Below are positions 1 to 6,615 of a stretch of 7,581 nt of DNA, piece after piece. Numbering within the stretch: the stretch's first letter is position 1; the number at the start of each line of letters is the position of its first letter. The stretch is taken from positions 1 through 7,581 of the forward strand of contig CAYVMD010000067.1 of the NCBI GenBank assembly GCA_964452465.1, read 5' to 3'. The translations under genes and the position numbers were made by a program. Below the pieces are notes generated by a model, which was given only the letters and a program-made list of their open reading frames with translations, was not told the origin of the DNA and searched no databases. Source of the stretch: CAYVMD01 sp964452465. GTDB taxonomy: Bacteria > Armatimonadota > JACIXR01.

Positions 1-1
1 G

Positions 2-2743
2 GACGACTATCGCTTGATAACCCAAAGGATTCCCTGCGAGCCGGGCAAGTCGTATCGGTTTTCCATTTGGGTGAAGGGAGAAGGCATCCAAAATGGAGAC
101 CCCCACGACAACGGGGCAGGCATATGTATAGAATGGGCGGATAAAGACGGCAAATGGTTGGGCGGTAAGTACCCTCCTTGTATCTCGGGCACCTTCGGAT
201 GGCGAAAGATAGAGGACCTCGTTCGCATACCGGAGGATGCTCACCAAATTACCCTCACCCTCTACCTGCGCTCCCATAATATAGGGACCGCTTGGTTCGA
301 CAATGTGGAAGTGATCCCAGAGGTCTCCTCCCCTCCCCTAAACCTCTTCTTGATTTATCCGTCTTACAGGGGATTCGTGGAGATGCCCACTCAGGGCAAG
401 AGGATAAGCGCCCGAGCAGAGGTGAACAGGGAGGATTACGATTTGAAGGGCAAACCACTATCAATAAAATTGCTCTTGAAGGATAAGAAGGGGAAAGTGC
501 TTGCCTCCTCTCAGAAGACTTTGAGGGCAGAGGAGATGGAGACGACTATCACGCTTTCCCTTCCCCCCTTAGCGGAGGGCGATTACCTCCTTCAGGGTAC
601 CCTCCTTTTGGAGAACCGGGAAGTGGGCGAGGTTACAAAGGAAATAAAGGTGGGCAAGAAGATACCCTGGAAGGTCTACATAGATTCGAGGGGGCGGCTG
701 ATCGTGGATGGGAAGCCCTTCTTCCCCTTGGGCTTATATCTTGGTCCGACCGAGGATGAACATTTGGAGAGGATGGCGAAGGCGGGCTTCAATACCATCC
801 TGTGCTATGGCTATGGGGTGGGACCCGAACCGGAGGCCTTCCTGGAGAGGGCGAAGAAGCATAACCTGAAGGTAATCTATTCCATCAAGGACTTTTACGA
901 GGGCACCGCCTATTTCCCCCAGAGGGGAAAGAGCGGACTGGAATTGGCAAGGGAATATGTGAAGAAACTGCGTGCTCACCCTGCCCTCCTCGCCTGGTAT
1001 ATCAACGACGAGCTCTCCGCGAGCTGGCTACCTAAATTGGGGAGGATGTACGAGTTGGTGGGGAGACTGGATCCCAACCATCCCCAATTTCAAGTCCTCT
1101 GTATACCCGGCGAGTTCCCCCTCTATTATGATTGCACCGATATATTGGGCGTTGACCCCTACCCTATTCCCTCCCAACCCGTCTTAATGGTGGTGGATTG
1201 GACGGACAAAGCGGTCAGCGCCATGAGGGGCATTAAGCCCGTTTGGGTGGTGCCCCAAATCTTCGATTGGTCCGTATACTCTTCAGGTGGAACGCCACGG
1301 GAGCCTACTTATGAGGAGAAGAAATGCATGTTCTACCTCGCCCTAATAAGGGGGGCAAAGGGATTGATCGCCTACTCCTATTTTGACCTTCTACGCACAA
1401 CCGGGGGCAAGCCCGCTCCCCGGGATGTTTTCGAGAAGCGCTGGGAGGAGGTAAGCAGGATAGCGGGCGAGATAAACCGCCTCATCCCCGTCCTTCTGGA
1501 AGGAGAGGAAGTAAAGGGGCTCCCCTCTATCATTGGGGATGGCAGGGTTTTCCTGAGGTGCTTGGAGCATCGAGGCAAACTCTATCTCCTGGTAGCCAAT
1601 ACCTCGAGGGAAAGGGTGGAGATCTCCATACCCCTGCCGGTGAAAAGGGCAAGGTCTGCGGTTAGGCTGGATGGTGCGAAGGTGAACCTCCAGGCTAACC
1701 TACTCAGGGAAACCCTCGATCCCCTAGAAGCCACAACCTATATCATTTCGAAGGAGGGATCCACAATGACAAATGCATCTTTTAGGGTTCTTCTACGCCC
1801 GGCGAAATCTTTAAAGTTACCCGGGCAGGTGGACAGCAACAGCCCCGCCCACTGGGATGGCGACACGCTTTTCCTCTTCACTTCCGCCGGGCATCCCTTC
1901 CGCAGTTACGGCAAAAATTTGTTCTCCCTGGGCGAGCCCCAGCCCGTTAGATTCAACAACGAGGTCAACGGTGGGCGCTGGATAGAATCCACCTGGAAGG
2001 CAGAAGACGGTACGCTCTACGGTTGGTATCACTTGGAGCCGAGGGATGTATGCCCGGGCACACCCCTGACCGCGCCGCAAATCGGGGCTCTACGCTCCCG
2101 CGACAACGGCTCAACTTGGGAGGATCTGGGCATCGTCCTGAAAGCCCCCGATGAAACGCTCGACTGCTCCGCGCAGAACGGCTATTTCGTAGGTGGGCAT
2201 GGCGATTTTTGCGTATTTCTGGACCCCCAAAAGGAGTGGCTTTATTTCTTCTTCGGCAACTACGGCGGGGATTTGAAGGAGCAGGGAGTTTGCGTCGCTA
2301 AAATGCACTGGCGCGACCGCGACAATCCCGTGGGCAAAGTGTGGAAGTGGCACCAGGGCAAGTGGAGCGAGCCGGGAATTGATGGCAAAGCTACGCCGAT
2401 CTTCCCCGCCACTGTGGCATGGCAGAGGGAGGATTGCGAATCCTTTTGGGGTCCGTCCGTGCATTTCAACACCCATTTGGGTTGTTATGTGATGTTGCTC
2501 AATCGGGCAAAGGGGAAAGGGTGGGTGCAGGAAGGCATATATGTGAGTTTCAATGCCAACCCTGCCGATCCCAGGGGATGGACACCCCCGCAGAAAATCT
2601 ACGATGGCGGACGCTGGTATCCCCAAGTGATGGGGCTGGAGCAGGACGGAACGGACAAGTTGGCGGGGAAAGTAGCTCGCTTCTTCATGGGTGGTGTGTC
2701 GGGGTGGGAGATCGTCTTCCAACGCCCGGACGAATCAGAATAG
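2..2743 (+). CDS. Multidomain glycoside hydrolase-like protein (CBM-like + TIM barrel + beta-propeller), 5'-partial
   Basis: The frame is open from base 2. The first possible start in it (TTG at 14) lies inside a beta-sandwich domain, so the true start is upstream of the window. Domain order: CBM4/9-like carbohydrate-binding sandwich (about 2-330; PGKSYRFSIWVKGEG, ending AWFDNVEVIP); an Ig-like spacer (about 340-640); a TIM barrel of clan GH-A type (about 655-1520) starting IDSRGRLIVDGKPFFPLGLY, with WYINDE at strand 4 (Glu codon 1010-1012, the expected acid/base); a short C-terminal beta-sandwich ending ATTYIIS (about 1750); then a beta-propeller (1766-2743) with a perfect sialidase Asp-box SRDNGSTW at 2096-2119. 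No clear second catalytic Glu is visible in the barrel; PQIFDW occurs around strand 7. The likely role is extracellular polysaccharide breakdown, with substrate unknown. The export signal, if any, is outside the window. The propeller may be a separate gene fused in frame (see the site at 1751). The family is inferred from motifs only. Confidence 0.85.
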   Translation, partial: DDYRLITQRIPCEPGKSYRFSIWVKGEGIQNGDPHDNGAGICIEWADKDGKWLGGKYPPCISGTFGWRKIEDLVRIPEDAHQITLTLYLRSHNIGTAWFDNVEVIPEVSSPPLNLFLIYPSYRGFVEMPTQGKRISARAEVNREDYDLKGKPLSIKLLLKDKKGKVLASSQKTLRAEEMETTITLSLPPLAEGDYLLQGTLLLENREVGEVTKEIKVGKKIPWKVYIDSRGRLIVDGKPFFPLGLYLGPTEDEHLERMAKAGFNTILCYGYGVGPEPEAFLERAKKHNLKVIYSIKDFYEGTAYFPQRGKSGLELAREYVKKLRAHPALLAWYINDELSASWLPKLGRMYELVGRLDPNHPQFQVLCIPGEFPLYYDCTDILGVDPYPIPSQPVLMVVDWTDKAVSAMRGIKPVWVVPQIFDWSVYSSGGTPREPTYEEKKCMFYLALIRGAKGLIAYSYFDLLRTTGGKPAPRDVFEKRWEEVSRIAGEINRLIPVLLEGEEVKGLPSIIGDGRVFLRCLEHRGKLYLLVANTSRERVEISIPLPVKRARSAVRLDGAKVNLQANLLRETLDPLEATTYIISKEGSTMTNASFRVLLRPAKSLKLPGQVDSNSPAHWDGDTLFLFTSAGHPFRSYGKNLFSLGEPQPVRFNNEVNGGRWIESTWKAEDGTLYGWYHLEPRDVCPGTPLTAPQIGALRSRDNGSTWEDLGIVLKAPDETLDCSAQNGYFVGGHGDFCVFLDPQKEWLYFFFGNYGGDLKEQGVCVAKMHWRDRDNPVGKVWKWHQGKWSEPGIDGKATPIFPATVAWQREDCESFWGPSVHFNTHLGCYVMLLNRAKGKGWVQEGIYVSFNANPADPRGWTPPQKIYDGGRWYPQVMGLEQDGTDKLAGKVARFFMGGVSGWEIVFQRPDESE
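1751..1768 (+). promoter_or_regulatory. Internal ribosome-binding site and ATG at the barrel/propeller junction
   Basis: AAGGAGGG (1751-1758) followed by 7 nt and ATG (1766-1768) lies in frame inside the glycosidase gene, exactly where the barrel module ends (ATTYIIS) and the propeller begins (MTNASFRVLL). It has ideal spacing and strength. Initiation here would give a separate 325-residue propeller protein (1766-2743). Whether it is used, or is a relic of a gene fusion, cannot be told from sequence. Confidence 0.6.
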
Positions 2744-2749
2744 GTAAGG

Positions 2750-2765
2750 GAGGCAGTCCTGCCTC
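2750..2765 (+). other. Short inverted repeat after the glycosidase gene
   Basis: GAGGCA (2750-2755) and TGCCTC (2760-2765) form a 6-bp GC-rich hairpin with a 4-nt loop, 7 bases after the stop codon. There is no T-run behind it, so an intrinsic terminator is not supported. It may weakly stabilise the mRNA end or mean nothing. Confidence 0.3.
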
Positions 2766-2786
2766 AGCAGAGGATGTGCGAAAGCC

Positions 2787-2815
2787 TTTACTAAGGATCT
2801 GGAATGCACTATCAT
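2787..2815 (+). promoter_or_regulatory. Putative sigma-70-type promoter of the murJ homologue
   Basis: TTTACT (2787-2792, 4/6 of the -35 consensus) and TATCAT (2810-2815, 5/6 of the -10 consensus) are separated by 17 nt. This predicts a start near 2822 and a leader of about 29 nt before the ATG at 2851. The same TATCAT -10 occurs in the ligase promoter on the other strand. Confidence 0.5.
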
Positions 2816-2838
2816 TATGCCAGTGTTAACTAATGAAC

Positions 2839-2853
2839 GGTGGAGAACAGATG
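2839..2853 (+). promoter_or_regulatory. Ribosome-binding site fixing the murJ start
   Basis: GGTGGAG (2839-2845) sits 5 nt before ATG 2851. The in-frame ATG at 2833 has no Shine-Dalgarno sequence before it, and using it would place the GGTGGAG inside the coding region. The start is therefore taken at 2851. Confidence 0.6.
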
Positions 2854-4443
2854 AAAACGGTAAATAGGAGAGCCTCCCTCTCCTCCCTTCTTCTTCGCCA
2901 GACCTTCTTCCAAGCCTCGGTTCTCATAATCTTCTTCAGTGCCCTCAGCAAGGTGCTGGGCTATGTGAGGGAGATGGCGATAGCGGGGCTATTTGGCGCC
3001 AAGGCGTTCACCGATGCCTTCTTCCTCGCCCAGGTGCTTCCCCTCCTCGGCGGTAGTCTCATCACCTCCGCCCTTCCTCTCGTTTTCATCCCTCTTTATC
3101 TCAAGGAAAGGGAGGAGAACGAGGAATCCGCGGAGAGGTTCGCCTCCACCATCTTCTGGGGTGTGGTGATCTACATTGCCTTTGTCTCCCTACTCCTCTT
3201 CATCCTCTCCGCTCCCATCACCAAACTGATAGCGCCCGGCTTCACAGGAGAGCAGTTGGCGCTCACGAGGCGCTTCCTCGTTGCTCTCCTTCCCCTCATC
3301 CTCTTCCAGAGCCTGCAGGGCTTCTTCACTGGCTACCTCCAAGCCAAGAAGAACTTCTTCTTCCCCGCCTTGGGGCTCGCCTTCTGCAATATTCCCCTAC
3401 TCCTAACCCTTTTTCTCTTCGCCCGCCAGCACCCTTTCCAAAGCCTTATCCTGGGCTTTAACCTTGGTTATTTTTCCTACTTTTTGATACTATTCCTCTC
3501 CGCCCTCTACTTCGGCTTTCGTCCCTTCCTCGCCTGCGACTTCTTCCAACCCGTCGTTCACCGCCTCATCATCCTCATCCTCCCCGTTGTTGTGGGAAGC
3601 GGGCTCACTTACATAGACATGCTCATTGCCCGTGCCATTGCCTCCTCCCAAGGGGAGGGGATAATATCTTCTTTAAACTATGCCTACAGGGTTCTCGGCA
3701 TCCCCCTTACCTTAATGGCGGGTTCGATAAGCATGGCGGTCTTTCCCTTCATGTCCTCCCAGGCAGCGAGCCTGGACAGGAAAGCCTTGGCGAGGGAGAC
3801 GATGCGTGCCCTACGCGCCACCTGGCTCATTTCCCTTCCCATAGCGGTCATCTTCATAATCCTCCCCCAACCCATAATAAGGATAATGTTCGAGAGAGGA
3901 GCCTTCACCCCCTCCGCAACCCAGACCACATCCACCATCCTCTCCCTCTTCTCCTTCGGTCTTTTAGCCATGACCGCTTGGGGCATATTGAACAGGGCAT
4001 TTTATTCCCTTCAGGACACCCTCACTCCCCTCAAGGTAGGAATCCTTCAAATCGCCTTGGATATCTCCCTCCTACTTACCCTTCCTCGCTTCTTCGGTTA
4101 CGCCGGCATCCCCATAGCCACCTCCATAGCCATAACCACGGGATGTCTTCTCCTCTGGGAGGTCTTGAAGGGTAAACTTCCGGAGGTAGAGGATGAGGAG
4201 GTAGGGGGATTGGAGAGCGTTAGCAAGGTTTTGCTCATGTGTGTATCTCAGGCGATATTCCTATATTTCGCACGGGCGTTAATCTGGAGGGATGCCAATT
4301 GGGGGTTAGTGAGGGAGATGATATTACTTCTAATCGTGGGAGGGATTAGTTTTCTCGTTTTCTTGGGAATGGGGTATCTTGTGAAATTTCCCGAGGCGGG
4401 TCTTTTGAAGAAAGCGTTGAGGCGCCTCAGAGGGCGCATTTAA
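2851..4443 (+). CDS. murJ: MurJ/MviN-family lipid II (or lipid-linked oligosaccharide) flippase
   Basis: The 530-residue polytopic membrane protein belongs to the MOP exporter superfamily, whose members move undecaprenyl-linked glycans such as lipid II across the inner membrane. The family N-terminal signature is clear: SKVLGYVREMAIAGLFGAKA followed by FTDAFFLAQVLP, with Arg40 and Asp55 matching the conserved GxxRE and DAF positions. Near the C-terminal half is the equally typical MFERGAFTPSATQT, then LNRAFYSLQDTLTPLKVG. About 13-14 hydrophobic segments and the length agree with MurJ. The start at 2851 is chosen for its Shine-Dalgarno site; an ATG at 2833 would add six residues. It has its own promoter and converges with the O-antigen-ligase gene 24 bp downstream. 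Family assignment is firm. Whether the cargo is lipid II or a surface-polysaccharide repeat unit (a Wzx-like role suggested by the neighbours) is open. Confidence 0.92.
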   Translation: MKTVNRRASLSSLLLRQTFFQASVLIIFFSALSKVLGYVREMAIAGLFGAKAFTDAFFLAQVLPLLGGSLITSALPLVFIPLYLKEREENEESAERFASTIFWGVVIYIAFVSLLLFILSAPITKLIAPGFTGEQLALTRRFLVALLPLILFQSLQGFFTGYLQAKKNFFFPALGLAFCNIPLLLTLFLFARQHPFQSLILGFNLGYFSYFLILFLSALYFGFRPFLACDFFQPVVHRLIILILPVVVGSGLTYIDMLIARAIASSQGEGIISSLNYAYRVLGIPLTLMAGSISMAVFPFMSSQAASLDRKALARETMRALRATWLISLPIAVIFIILPQPIIRIMFERGAFTPSATQTTSTILSLFSFGLLAMTAWGILNRAFYSLQDTLTPLKVGILQIALDISLLLTLPRFFGYAGIPIATSIAITTGCLLLWEVLKGKLPEVEDEEVGGLESVSKVLLMCVSQAIFLYFARALIWRDANWGLVREMILLLIVGGISFLVFLGMGYLVKFPEAGLLKKALRRLRGRI

Positions 4444-4467
4444 CCTCCACAGGAAAACGCCCGGATA

Positions 4468-5838
4468 TTAATTTTTGTTAGGAAATGTAGATTGCCCTCT
4501 ATAGGCATAAACCATCCCCATAGCTGCATAAAGGAAAAGATTATCATTTATATCCCCTGAGAATAAAGAGCACAACAAAAAATAAAAAAGCAAAGCGAGC
4601 AACATTAAATGTAAGAACTTCTCCGTTGAAGGTGATTTGCTCATATTTAAAATCGCTGTGTGGAAAGCCATGAAAAGCAAAACCAAGAAAAAGAACAAAC
4701 CTATTATTCCCAATTCAACACCAACTTCCAAAAGTATATTATGGGGATATTCTCCCCTTGGGGCATCGTAGCCTCTATAGTATTTACTGAATCCTCCTAT
4801 ACCCAAACCTGTTATACCAATGGAAGGGTTAAGTAGGAGCCGAACGGATTCAACGTATCTGTTCATCCTTTCTTCTATCGCTGTCCCTTCTAGTTTCGTC
4901 AGTTGTTGCATTTTGAGAAAGAACATGGGGAAGTAATTGGCAAAATTCCTGACAAGGAAAGATGCCGCACTGACGACCAGGATTATTAAGAATATAGTAA
5001 TAAAATACATTCTTATTTCTCGTGGAGACATAATAACGCTTTTGAAAAGATTAAACAAGGAGAAAACGAAAATCCCTAAGATAGTAGCAAAGAAAGCAAC
5101 CACCCCTCCTCTCTCGGCCAAGAGGAATATTTGGAATAGCAACAGTAATAATAATATCAGAGAGGAAAATTTAACCCAATTTTTCTTCGCGGAGGGAATG
5201 ACATAGAATAATAGGAAAAGACTACCCAAACCCGCCCTCAACTGAACCGTTAACATATTCGCCCCGAAGACGATGTATTTTTTGATTTCCCCAGGAGATA
5301 TCCCACTTCGGAGGAGATCCATTAAGGCTAACAAGGTAAACAAAACAAAGGTAGACAAAAAGCGAATCACGGTTTTTGTCTCCTGGAAGATGAAAATAGG
5401 TCCCAAAAGCGCGAAGAGAGTGATACTCAGAAACCTGAGGGTCTTGTCCAAACCATAAAGGGGTGCAGAAGTATAGGTAAGGCTCCACACCATTAAGGAA
5501 GCGAGTAGAAGATAAGGGATGATCAATTGCCTAGGCAATTTGTTTCTGCTTCGAGATACGAACAAAGGGAGGCAAGATATAATCATCATATCCGTTAAGA
5601 ATTGCAGTAGATTTTTTGTATCACAAAAGGGAACGAGCAAATAGGCGATGTAATAAACACCACCTATAACGGGCACGAAATAAAATATTAGAAGGGTTTT
5701 TCTATCCCTGGGAGTGGGGATCGCCTTTACGATCACACTGGCAGCACAACTACTTACCCATACGGCGAATAGTACCCATGGCAGTTGCACGAAGGGGGGC
5801 AAAGGTACTATGCTAGGATCACTTTTATATATCCCCAA
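4468..5838 (-). CDS. O-antigen ligase/polymerase (Wzy/WaaL-type) membrane protein, main part downstream of a frameshift
   Basis: This 456-residue open frame begins at TTG 5838, but no Shine-Dalgarno is apparent and the true N-terminus is in another frame (5808-6041). It is a polytopic membrane protein of the Wzy/WaaL/PilO family, which joins or polymerises undecaprenyl-linked glycans at the periplasmic face. Family marks in local numbering: LAERGGVVAFF (Arg243), a large periplasmic loop at about 300-368 containing GITGLGIGGFSKYY, the signature YPHNILLEVGVELGIIGL (His366, Asn367, Glu371), and a terminal LFSGDINDN before the last helix. The catalytic Arg and His of WaaL-type enzymes match Arg243 and His366 by pattern. 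The gene is clearly AT-richer than its neighbours, as is common for horizontally exchanged polysaccharide genes. Ligase versus polymerase cannot be decided here. Confidence 0.82.
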   Translation of the reverse strand: MGIYKSDPSIVPLPPFVQLPWVLFAVWVSSCAASVIVKAIPTPRDRKTLLIFYFVPVIGGVYYIAYLLVPFCDTKNLLQFLTDMMIISCLPLFVSRSRNKLPRQLIIPYLLLASLMVWSLTYTSAPLYGLDKTLRFLSITLFALLGPIFIFQETKTVIRFLSTFVLFTLLALMDLLRSGISPGEIKKYIVFGANMLTVQLRAGLGSLFLLFYVIPSAKKNWVKFSSLILLLLLLFQIFLLAERGGVVAFFATILGIFVFSLFNLFKSVIMSPREIRMYFITIFLIILVVSAASFLVRNFANYFPMFFLKMQQLTKLEGTAIEERMNRYVESVRLLLNPSIGITGLGIGGFSKYYRGYDAPRGEYPHNILLEVGVELGIIGLFFFLVLLFMAFHTAILNMSKSPSTEKFLHLMLLALLFYFLLCSLFSGDINDNLFLYAAMGMVYAYRGQSTFPNKN

Positions 5839-6041
5839 GAATAAAAATGCGCAGCAAAGGATACTTCGGGGAATTTAAAAGTAGAAAGGTAGAATATAGC
5901 GATGTAGAGAAAGATGACAAGGAAGTTTGGGGATTGATAGATGAGTCCCAGCGATATAATACTTCCCGCCAGAAGGACAAGGATAACAATTATGTTCGCC
6001 CTTCTGGCAGGTCCCCAACTAATGGAATCGGCTAAACGCAT
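5808..6041 (-). CDS. N-terminal part of the same O-antigen ligase gene, before the frameshift
   Basis: ATG 6041 opens a frame giving MRLADSISWGPARRAN followed by two hydrophobic helices (NIIVILVLLAGSIISLGLIY and FLVIFLYIAIFYLSTF), then FPEVSFAAH. It next runs out of frame to a stop at 5808, giving 77 residues. Both the helices and the PE..FAA segment are what normally precede the GIYKSDPS stretch at the start of the downstream frame. Adding one base in the run at 5843-5847 joins them as FAAHFLFLGIYKSDPS, a smooth third helix and a total of about 524 residues. This frame owns the only good start and promoter. An upstream in-frame TTG at 6101 lies inside the -35 box and is rejected as a start. 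A real mutation, an assembly error and translational frameshifting are all possible. Confidence 0.7.
   Translation of the reverse strand: MRLADSISWGPARRANIIVILVLLAGSIISLGLIYQSPNFLVIFLYIAIFYLSTFKFPEVSFAAHFYSWGYIKVILA
5843..5847 (-). other. Frameshift position in a T5 run
   Basis: On the minus strand GCGCATTTTTATTCTTGGGG holds five T. In the upstream frame it reads CAT TTT TAT TCT TGG and soon terminates. With six T it would read CAT TTT TTA TTC TTG GGG and continue into the long ligase frame. The downstream frame cannot extend far upstream because it meets TAA within about 20 codons of its TTG. The exact base lost could lie a few positions away. Confidence 0.6.
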
Positions 6042-6054
6042 ACAACCTCCTCCT
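6042..6054 (-). promoter_or_regulatory. Strong ribosome-binding site fixing the ligase start at 6041
   Basis: AGGAGGAGG (6054 to 6046) lies 4 nt before ATG 6041; the AGGAGG core is 7 nt away. This decides the start and shows that translation of the ligase is meant to begin in the upstream frame. Confidence 0.8.
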
Positions 6055-6073
6055 AACGAATTCTCTCTCTTAA

Positions 6074-6101
6074 ATGATAAGTCTACTTCCCCTGCTGTCA
6101 A
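6074..6101 (-). promoter_or_regulatory. Sigma-70-type promoter of the O-antigen ligase gene
   Basis: On the minus strand, a consensus -35 TTGACA (6101-6096) and TATCAT (6079-6074, 5/6 of the -10 consensus) are spaced by 16 nt. This gives a predicted start near 6067 and a leader of about 26 nt to ATG 6041. It is the best promoter match in the window. Confidence 0.65.
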
Positions 6102-6181
6102 GGTGTTTGGGATTGGTTAAAGCGTGAATCCAACAAGAGCATAGGAGTGATTCTCCAAACATGTTGGGAAATTTTTGTGTT
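6102..6181. other. Non-coding stretch between the ligase promoter and the inverted-repeat element
   Basis: No open frame, RNA gene or convincing repeat is seen here. The stretch holds only very short palindromic matches (for example GGAG/CTCC around a 5-nt loop) upstream of the ligase -35 box. Confidence 0.4.
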
Positions 6182-6208
6182 GATACAATAAACTTCTTGC
6201 GCCATAAG
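6182..6208 (+). repeat. Left terminal inverted repeat
   Basis: This 27-bp arm matches the reverse complement of 6583-6609 with three differences: A/T at position 7 and CC/TG at positions 21-22. The inner five bases (ATAAG) are again identical. Confidence 0.75.
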
Positions 6209-6389
6209 GTTTCCAGAATTACATTACCATCATAATAACATACCTGAACTCCTTTGTAAACAGGTTTATCTTTCTAAATCCTACACATTCTTTTTTTCAT
6301 TATAGAGCTCCCTCAGAATCTTGCCAATACTCTCTTTACTTGTTTTGTAAAGGGGTAAATAAAACATGATAATGCGCTGGGAAAGAGCC

Positions 6390-6415
6390 AAAAACAACCC
6401 TTGTCCTATTGGGCT
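6390..6415 (-). terminator. Possible intrinsic terminator on the minus strand
   Basis: Read on the minus strand, AGCCC (6415-6411), a 10-nt loop, and GGGTT (6400-6396, one G-U pair) are followed by GTTTTT (6395-6390). The stem is only 5 bp. It lies about 200 bp beyond the MNT stop and at the midpoint of the inverted-repeat element. It could end transcription of the epimerase-HEPN-MNT unit before the ligase promoter. Confidence 0.35.
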
Positions 6416-6505
6416 TTTTGTTTGGTCTTCATGAGAGCAATGCTTATCGGAATGTAGAGATAGGAGGGTAAGCAGGAGTAAGAGAAAGGAGAATGTCCCT
6501 GACAG

Positions 6506-6531
6506 GAAAAGGAAAGCAGGGCTTCCTTTTC
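6506..6531. other. Long imperfect hairpin inside the inverted-repeat element
   Basis: GAAAAGGAA (6506-6514) pairs with TTCCTTTTC (6523-6531). After a one-base bulge (A6515), GC (6516-6517) pairs with GC (6521-6522), leaving a 3-nt loop. No T-run follows on either strand. It may be an mRNA-stabilising or transposon-internal structure. Confidence 0.4.
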
Positions 6532-6582
6532 GTGAGCCGGAGGCGAATGAGAAGGTTGCCTGACCAAAGGGAAGGCAAGCGA

Positions 6583-6609
6583 CTTATCACGCAAGAAGTT
6601 TAATGTATC
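6583..6609 (-). repeat. Right terminal inverted repeat
   Basis: This is the partner of 6182-6208. It ends 6 bp downstream of the MNT stop codon (minus-strand stop at 6618-6616). Confidence 0.75.
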
Positions 6610-6615
6610 CTCTGG

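Larger units (their letters stand above)
6182..6609. mobile_element. MITE-like element or transposon remnant, 428 bp, bounded by 27-bp inverted repeats
   Basis: The left end (6182-6208, beginning GATACAATAAACTTCTTGCG) is the reverse complement of the right end (6583-6609, ending CGCAAGAAGTTTAATGTATC) at 24 of 27 positions. Similarity stops abruptly outside the GATAC/GTATC termini, as expected for a transposon end. The interior has no transposase or other convincing gene. It is AT-rich on the left and purine-rich on the right. It sits 6 bp beyond the stop of the MNT gene and about 80 bp upstream of the ligase promoter. I see no clear target-site duplication and cannot name an IS family. A pair of regulatory inverted repeats is the alternative. 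Confidence 0.55.

Noticed and set aside
2111..2722. 203-residue minus-strand open frame opposite the propeller
   Set aside because: It is a low-complexity shadow (His/Pro rich) of a well-supported propeller coding region and has no recognisable domain.
2419..2829. 136-residue plus-strand frame overlapping the propeller end
   Set aside because: It is an out-of-frame shadow of the glycosidase gene that runs into the intergenic region, with no domain and no Shine-Dalgarno.
4425..4466. GGGCG...CGCCC inverted match across the murJ/ligase convergent gap as a bidirectional terminator
   Set aside because: The stem is only 5 bp, the loop exceeds 20 nt and no T-run follows on either side.
6366..6434. 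22-codon plus-strand frame MIMRWERAKNNP... with an AAAGGGG 10 nt upstream
   Set aside because: It is too short, with loose spacing, no promoter and no recognisable peptide type. It is probably chance in the gene-free element.
6406..6594. 62-residue minus-strand frame inside the inverted-repeat element
   Set aside because: It would start at a TTG within the right repeat arm without a ribosome-binding site. Its sequence is rich in Ser/Pro with no domain and is not a transposase.
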